Source: Plumapathes pennacea
Lineage: Eukaryota > Cnidaria > Anthozoa > Antipatharia > Myriopathidae
Length of the DNA stretch: 64,000 nt
Reading direction: 5' to 3'
NCBI GenBank assembly: GCA_964036295.1
Contig: OZ038462.1
Coordinates: forward strand, 17,985,264-18,049,263
Shown piece by piece: positions 58,401 to 64,000 of the stretch. How positions within the stretch are numbered: position 1 is the stretch's first letter; each line of letters opens with the position of its first letter. Both the position numbers and the translations under genes were made by a program. Below the pieces are notes generated by a model, which had not been told where the DNA came from, searched no databases, and worked only from the letters and a program-made list of their open reading frames with translations.

Positions 58401-60920
58401 TAAGTAAGCGGGGACGGTTTGTTGTGAAATAATAAACACAAGGGGATCCTTGGTTAGGATCGCTCTTTTCCCCGGTAAATCAGGACATAGTTTGAATTGT
58501 GTCACGGGTATTTTGACCCCTGTGCTATTTTATTAAGATTAGTGGTGGATGAGTTATATGAGGTTAAGGGAGTGATCGAGTGGCGAAGTGAAGTATAAAT
58601 TAAAATGATGTGCGTTAGTACGTGATTATATGCTGCAGCGCTAAAATGGGGTCCGTGTCAGGGCTTGTATTTGTGTAGGGAACATTTTCGGTAGGGAGAC
58701 ATGTAGTTGGGGTCGGTAGTTAACACGTGTGTTGGGTAACAAAGGGGACGGGAGCGAAGAGCGAATAAAACCGAGAATACAATAAACAGAGAACTGAAAA
58801 ACGAAGGGATTAGTGAAGACGCTAACACAATAACAGTAATTAATAAAAGTGGAAGTTAAACGGGTGGTGTAGGAAAGAGCGCTCTAAAAAGTGTGTCGAA
58901 CTAATGACCATCATTTGAGGTTTGTCCGTCGAAGCAACCGCGCTATTCTCATCACGGGCATAGTAACGCGGTTGCTCTATGAAGGTTTTATTCGCTCTTC
59001 GCTCCCGTCCCCTTTGTTACCCAACACACGTGTTAACTACCGACCCCAACTACATGTCTCCCTACCGAAAATGTTCCCTACACAAATACAAGCCCTGACA
59101 CGGACCCCATTTTAGCGCTGCAGCATATAATCACGTACTAACGCACATCATTTTAATTTATACTTCACTTCGCCACTCGATCACTCCCTTAACCTCATAT
59201 GACTCATCCACCATTAATCGTAATAAAATAGCACAGGGGTCAAAATACCCGTGACACAATTCAAACTGCTTCCCTGATTGACCTTTGCTACCACGCAAAC
59301 TCAAACTGCAGATTCTCCTTTCAAGAAGCCAAAATATATGAGTGATGGTGTGAGAATTTGTGTGCACCTGAATCCGGGCCGTGGGAGGGTGGGGGACACT
59401 ATGAAGGGCCATACGAAGAGATTTCGCCTGAACGGGCTTCCGTTCTACGCTTCATGTACAGGCATAGGGACATGTATAGAAAAAAAAATGTTTCTTTTTG
59501 CATTCTAAAGGGTCAGTAAGACAAGGCTGAAGAGAGTAAAATTGTATTATATTTTATAAAAATTCCTGTCGCGGTTGTGGTCTTTTAAACAAATCCCTGG
59601 ATGAAGTCAGCGATAGTCAGACGAAACGCGTTGGAGAAGTAAGCATGTTTTACAACTGAAGTTCGCACCGAGTGCTGCTCACTAATTTAGCTTTTAAAAA
59701 AATGTCACGTGCCGTTTTTTTTGCCACTTTGTTATGGGCTTGTTACTTTTTTCTATATTTAAAGGTACATGGAGGGGGTACATTTAACTAGAAGACGCAG
59801 AATTGAAAGGGTCAAGATTATCCTTGTTTTCCAATTTTGAGTCTGACACTGCTGATCCTAGCCTCGTGCGCAGATGCTCTGAACTCGTCACACAAAGATG
59901 GGAGGAATCTTTGTGTGAAGAACTCAGAGCGTCTGCGCACAGGAGGCTATACTGATCCACGACAAAAAAGTTTGGAACAACATCAGCCGTATTGCGCGTC
60001 TCACATGACAGTCACATTCGCCCTTTCTTCTCCCATTTCAACGGGTATTCGAGTCGAGTACTTACATAGAATATTGTGGTGGCGAAGGGGGGTTTCATAT
60101 GCGTCGAATCTGTGAGTTGGGATCCGCTCAAGATTGGTGGCCTAATATTTCAACTGTGCGTGTATCTTGCTTTGCAGATGGGGATGTGGTTCTAGAACTC
60201 CAGCGCCGTGAGAGAGACATCTCCGATATGGGAGCAGGGCACTGTTTGTCGGGTCTTGTCCACCAGTGTTTAAGAAATGAAAGCGAAGCACGGCCGACCG
60301 CCAAAAAGATTGTTACAATACTATCCAGACAAAAAGAGAAGATTAAGTGCAAAACAAGGCAACCACTGTCTTATAGATTCCAGTGCAGTGATCATCCAAG
60401 ATTGAAGGTATTTGTGATCGGGAACAGCAAAACTGGCAGGACGAGTATTATACGTCGGCACCAGAACTCCCTCTTTCATTGCGACGAAGCCTCATGTAAC
60501 ATTACAGGAGAAAACTATTATATGACGAGGGTACATTCTGATGGAATCAACTACAGTCTTATGTTGGTTGACACCGTTGGGGTTGAGCTCGTGTACCGCT
60601 ATGGCACGCGATGGGATTTTAGATTTGCAGACGCCGTTCTGTTTGTTTTTGATATTTCGAGACGCGAGACCTTTGATGAAGGAGTCCATGATTGCATCCA
60701 AATGGTTGGCGACAGCTTAAAGTATGAGGTTAACATGATTCTCGTTGGGAATAAAGTTGATTCCCCGCTTCGCGAAGTATCAGCAGAGGAGGCGCATGCA
60801 CTTGCAGATAAGTACACCATGTGGTACATCGAGACGAGTGCAAAGACGGGTCAGAACATTGAGGATCTCTTTGAGCGTGTGGTGCAGATGGTTGTCAACC
60901 GACGTTATCTGCATGGTTGA
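55498..60920 (+). CDS. KR7: kinase fused to a degenerate Rab-like GTPase, 471 aa
   Basis: Exons 55498-56170 (donor GTAAGT) and 60178-60920 (acceptor TTTGCAG), phase 1; the 4-kb intron is filled by a composite element. Kinase: GEGGYA, VAAK, HRDLTSKN and DIG keep the catalytic Lys and both Asp, but APE is APK. The GTPase is visibly altered. The P-loop is GNSKTGRT (invariant Lys to Arg) and switch II is DTVGVE (Gln to Val). The switch-I region has no TIG/TVG motif. NKVD and ETSAK remain. The tail stops at RRYLHG with no cysteines. The start MGVVCS fits myristoylation plus palmitoylation of Cys5. Likely a kinase with a GTPase-like module that binds nucleotide poorly or not at all. Pairing the exons across the long intron rests on phase, order and the absence of other candidates. 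Confidence 0.8.
56223..59267. mobile_element. Composite inverted-end element in KR7 intron
   Basis: A block of about 500 bases starting TTTGAATTGTGTCACGGG occurs at 56227-56726 and again directly at 58490-58986. Part of it recurs inverted at 58985-59267. The outer ends are inverted copies (AGTTTGAATTGTGTCAC) and both are flanked by GCTTCCCTGATT (56211-56222, 59268-59279), which looks like a 12-base target duplication. The G-rich minisatellite lies inside. No transposase or polymerase domain. Confidence 0.65.
57120..58310. repeat. G-rich minisatellite, about 150-bp units
   Basis: About eight units of roughly 150 bases (some shortened) each contain GAAACACATTTGT, GGAGTTTCGTAGT, TTCTGTTGGGTGGGGGAG and a run of 7-13 G after GGGGATC. 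The antisense strand reads as proline-rich open frames up to 228 codons, which are an artefact of the repeat. Confidence 0.9.
59858..59950. repeat. MITE-like hairpin before KR7 exon 2
   Basis: Arms CTCGTGCGCAGATGCTCTGA and TCAGAGCGTCTGCGCACAGG, with inner CACACAAAGAT / ATCTTTGTGTG, fold back on each other. Confidence 0.75.
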
Positions 60921-61800
60921 CGCTGCAAATCATGATTTATACTGCTCAAGAAGCTGTGCAGTTACATCACGGTATATCGTGATAGCTTTTTCGCAATATT
61001 GTCGCGGGCAAGCTCAGAAAGTAAATACACTGGTTTATATCATTCTCGAGGTAAGGTCCAGCCATGCATGAGGAAAACGTTAAGCTGCTAGCTGGTGGGG
61101 AGGTCTGATTTGAGGCCAGAAAATAACTATGTTGTTACGGCTGAAAATGCAGGAGTAGCAAACAAAAAAACTTGATACCTGATATGAAATGAGCCAAACG
61201 CAGCCAGGAGCAAGCTGTTGGGATCCATGTGGGAAAATGTCCGGCTGAACTTTTGCCTACTCTATTCATCATTGGCTGGTATTAATCTGTAAAATAATTC
61301 TAGGCCCGACTGTTGTGTCTGTTATGACGTCTGTACGCAACACCACTGACCATGTTGACTGCATCAGAAGCTCAGTTTTCTTGACTTTGCAAGGCGCGCC
61401 TTTGTCGTCCAAGATGGCGGACAAGCATTATAATCACGTGATAAATGACGTAGGCTTGCTAAGACTTCATAATTTGTCTAGAATGGTATATTTGGTGAAT
61501 GAATAAAAGGTATTGTTGCAGAAAAAGTATAAAATGGGAGACTGACCGTATTTTTGGTTGAATGAGCAATAAAATCCGATAAGTGTGTTTGGTTTAAATA
61601 TAGTGGTACTGTTTCAAGTTTTTGTTGTTGCTGTAGTTTTCTTGTTATTGTTATTGTTATTTTTTTCTTTTCATGCTAGTGATATATTATTTACACGAGC
61701 AGTTAACGAATTTTCTGCGACTTTTCACGCAGAAAGTAAACAGGGAGCAGAGGACACCACAACACTAGTGTTCATGCCCATCACAATCATCTTATCTCAA
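60921..61800. other. KR7-KR8 spacer
   Basis: No gene seen. AATAAA in GAATGAATAAAAGG near 61502 could end the KR7 transcript. Confidence 0.4.
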
Positions 61801-61842
61801 GACTAGTTCCAACTCTCCTCGTTCAGCTTCCGGCTTGTCAAC
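61801..61842 (+). promoter_or_regulatory. KR8 promoter module
   Basis: GACTAGTTCCAACTCTCCTC (61801-61820) and GCTTCCGG (61826-61833), 9 bases before the ATG. This is the most compact version of the shared module. Confidence 0.55.
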
Positions 61843-62539
61843 ATGGGAATCGGGAGTTCTTATCTGTTCGAAGTAAATGGTTTGAAATGTCTTGAAAAGA
61901 TCGGCGAAGGGTCTTTCGGGAAAGTTTACAAAGCCGAGTGGAAGGGAGAAATCGTGGCTGCAAAGCAATTGCTGAAAAGCGTATACTTTCAAGATGCAGC
62001 TGCCGAGAGATTCTTTGCCGAGTGCGAGACGCTTCGCGGGTTGAAACATCCAAACATTGTGAAAATGATCGACTTGGTCATGCCTGGGGGAGATGTGCCC
62101 CCGGTATTAATAACGGAGCTGCTAGACTGTGACCTTGGACAGCATATTAAGAATCGAATCTCGATTCCTTTACCAGAAGTGGTTAATATCTCATTAGATA
62201 TCGCCCAAGGTCTTCGATATTTGCACAACAGATCACTGCCGATAGCTCACAGAGATCTGGCCAGTAAAAACGTTTTGCTGACTAAAGATGGAACAGCGAA
62301 GATCGCCGATCTTGGTCTCGCAAGAGTTTTTGTTTGCCAAGCAATCGCCTCTCCACGTCCTGGAACTCCGTTGTATGCCGCACCGGAAACTTTTTTTCAC
62401 AAATCACCGAGCAGCGGCGAGTTCGTAAATCCAGCGTACGACGTGAGAGTGGATGTGTTTTCCTTTGGGGTTTTGCTTCTTGAAGTGATTACCGGCCACC
62501 AGCCCAGACCAGATTCATTGATAAGTCCTGTCTGTCAAG
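61843..62539 (+). CDS. KR8: kinase exon of a KR fusion, 3' exon outside window
   Basis: Exon 1 ends at the family phase-1 donor (CAAG|GTAAAT) at 62539, after 232 codons plus one base, matching the other members. Kinase motifs are intact: GEGSFG, VAAK, HRDLASKN, ADLGLA, APE, DVFSFGVLLLEV. The start MGIGSS fits myristoylation. No exon carrying the GELIPE-type start, C-lobe end or GTPase was found between 62540 and 64000, so it lies beyond the window or is lost. Reading through the donor would stop 12 codons later. Confidence 0.8.
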
Positions 62540-62584
62540 GTAAATCCTTTATGGCAAGTAATTTGAACCCAGGAGTGTGAACAG

Positions 62585-62760
62585 TAAGTTGGTTGTGATC
62601 GTCCGGATTAGAGTAGACTCCAGGAAGACTCTGTTGTTAATGACTGACGTTTCCACTCCCTGGCGAAGTCATCTTGAGAATGAGGTGATAGAGATTTCGG
62701 TCAGATGGCGGTATTTGACATATTTGTGTCTCTGGTCGTTCATTAGATTGGTCAATCACA
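62585..62760. repeat. Copy of the GTCAGTCATTAACAACAG repeat family (inverted)
   Basis: Carries GGTTGTGATCGTCCGGATTA, AGAGTAGACTCCAGGAAGAC and TGACTGACGTTTCCACTCCC, one arm of the family that forms the palindrome at 26294-26419. It lies in the KR8 intron. Confidence 0.75.
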
Positions 62761-64000
62761 ACCAACTTACTGAAATTCCTACTTGTTTGATTCGTTCATT
62801 TTTTGACCCTTTTATAGAAATATACCGGAATATTTTTTGCTCATGCATTACCCTGAGTCATAAACTACAGAAGATGAGGACGTACGCGTCGAATTGAGAA
62901 CAGAGCCTAGAGAGAAAGCTAGAATGGGGAACCTTCGGCGCTCCCTTGCACTCATTTACTATGTGTCTTCCGTGACTTATTTTTGCCGCGTTTCGAGTTA
63001 CCCGTTCGAGCAAAATTACTTTGAGGTCAAGTCCTGTCCTTTCTCTGTCAGTGCACTGACACAAGGGATGTTTTTCGTATGCCTCAGTAGATACCAAATC
63101 AAGGATAAATTGATAAAACAATAACTCCACAGCTTTAACAAACTGAGCAATCAAACAGCTCACGCAGACACTCGTGCGGTCACCTTGCTTTTGAGTCAGC
63201 GGTTATGGAACAAAACTTTTGTAACAAGACAGGACCGTGGCCAGTGCGCTTGTGACGTCATTAGTACAATGAATAGAGACACGCGGGGTCCCGGGGGAGG
63301 AACTTTTGTCGTGCGTTTATATGCAAAAGATATTATAGTCGAGTCAGTTTTTGCACATGACGGATCCAAGAGCTCCCTTTACTTTTCTTGTCCTCTTTTC
63401 TTCTAATTTCGGTCAAACAGATATTCACGAAAAAGTGTATTATAATAATTGAGAGAAAACAATTCTCGAAGGCCCCGTAGGAATATTCTTCGTTTGCAAC
63501 AACCCAGTTTTCATAGCTCCCGACTCATGCCGGGTATGATGTTTCATACGGAATAATATTTTCAATGAGTGATTTGCTTTTGCCTTGAGTGATCGTTTTT
63601 GCCGGGAGCATTTTGAACTTGCTTTCCGATGCACGTGACAGTACTTGTGTGATGCTTGCTATACAACCTGGCAACCTTGTTGAGTAAATTTTCAAGCTGA
63701 CATGTTTTGTGGAGGAACTGTGTTGTCATTTTGTAATGGGATTGACTGGGGAATACCCGACATCTTAAGTAGCTGTAAGACAGCGTAATAGCCTTATCTC
63801 ATCTTCCCAGCGTGTGCATCATGTTCAAGTAGCTGTAATTGAAAGCTTTTAGACTTATCTCTGTAGCACATTAAAGCATGACACTTCCCATGATGAAATA
63901 ACTTCGTATGAAAAAGCCATCTCAGACGTTACGCATCCTACATGTACAAGTCTTATCACTAATATGTTCAAGACTGCTATGCATTAAGCTTTAACGCAAA
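62761..64000. other. KR8 intron or 3' flank to window edge
   Basis: No GTPase exon recognised. A fragment near 63180-63220 (TTGCTTTTGAGTCAGCGGTT) belongs to the MITE family of 6100 and 54810. Confidence 0.45.

Overview
The window looks like nuclear DNA of an invertebrate animal, most likely an anthozoan cnidarian (coral or sea anemone). It has AT-rich intergenic DNA, many short canonical GT-AG introns, animal orthologues of TMEM117 and DCAF6, and a dense load of short inverted-repeat transposons and Helitron-like elements. The species call is inference; no marker gene is present.

Layout. (1) 460-2348 (+): the last two exons of TMEM117. (2) 2349-6895: repeat-rich intergenic DNA. (3) 6896-23853 (-): a complete 11-exon DCAF6 (DDB1/CUL4-associated factor, WD40 + IQ motif, 916 aa). 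Its fourth intron hosts a nested seven-exon gene on the opposite strand (14314-19480, 342 aa, uncharacterised, coiled coil). (4) 24051 to the right edge: an array of eight paralogues, here called KR1-KR8, seven on + and KR3 on -. Each complete member has two exons. Exon 1 encodes most of a TKL/TK-like protein kinase domain. Exon 2, joined in phase 1 at the same place in every gene, encodes the end of the kinase C-lobe and then, in six of seven complete members, a Rab-like small GTPase domain. KR8 loses its second exon at the window edge.

The KR family is the main discovery candidate: a kinase-Rab fusion whose N-terminus often carries a myristoylation signal (MGxxxS) and whose C-terminus often ends in a Rab-type prenylation motif (CxC or CC). 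The array has diversified strongly. KR4 is a predicted pseudokinase (HRD to HRN and DLG to NLG) with an intact GTPase. KR7 has a degenerate GTPase. KR6 has an altered guanine-specificity motif. KR5 has lost the GTPase and ends in a hydrophobic tail anchor. KR2 lost its lipidated tail when a Helitron-like element inserted in its last codons. KR3 lacks the terminal cysteines.

KR1 is divergent from DCAF6 across a 197-bp bidirectional promoter. KR2 carries a decayed copy of the first DCAF6 exons upstream, which shows that promoter, DCAF6 start and KR gene were duplicated together. KR3-KR8 share a different promoter module (CTAGT...TCTCC), and most KR genes have an ETS-like CTTCCGG just before the ATG. 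Mobile elements fill most spacers and introns, including a 3.3-kb Helitron inverted pair, a TTAA-flanked element beside the KR3 splice donor, and a composite element with a G-rich minisatellite inside the KR7 intron. I saw no rRNA or convincing tRNA genes.
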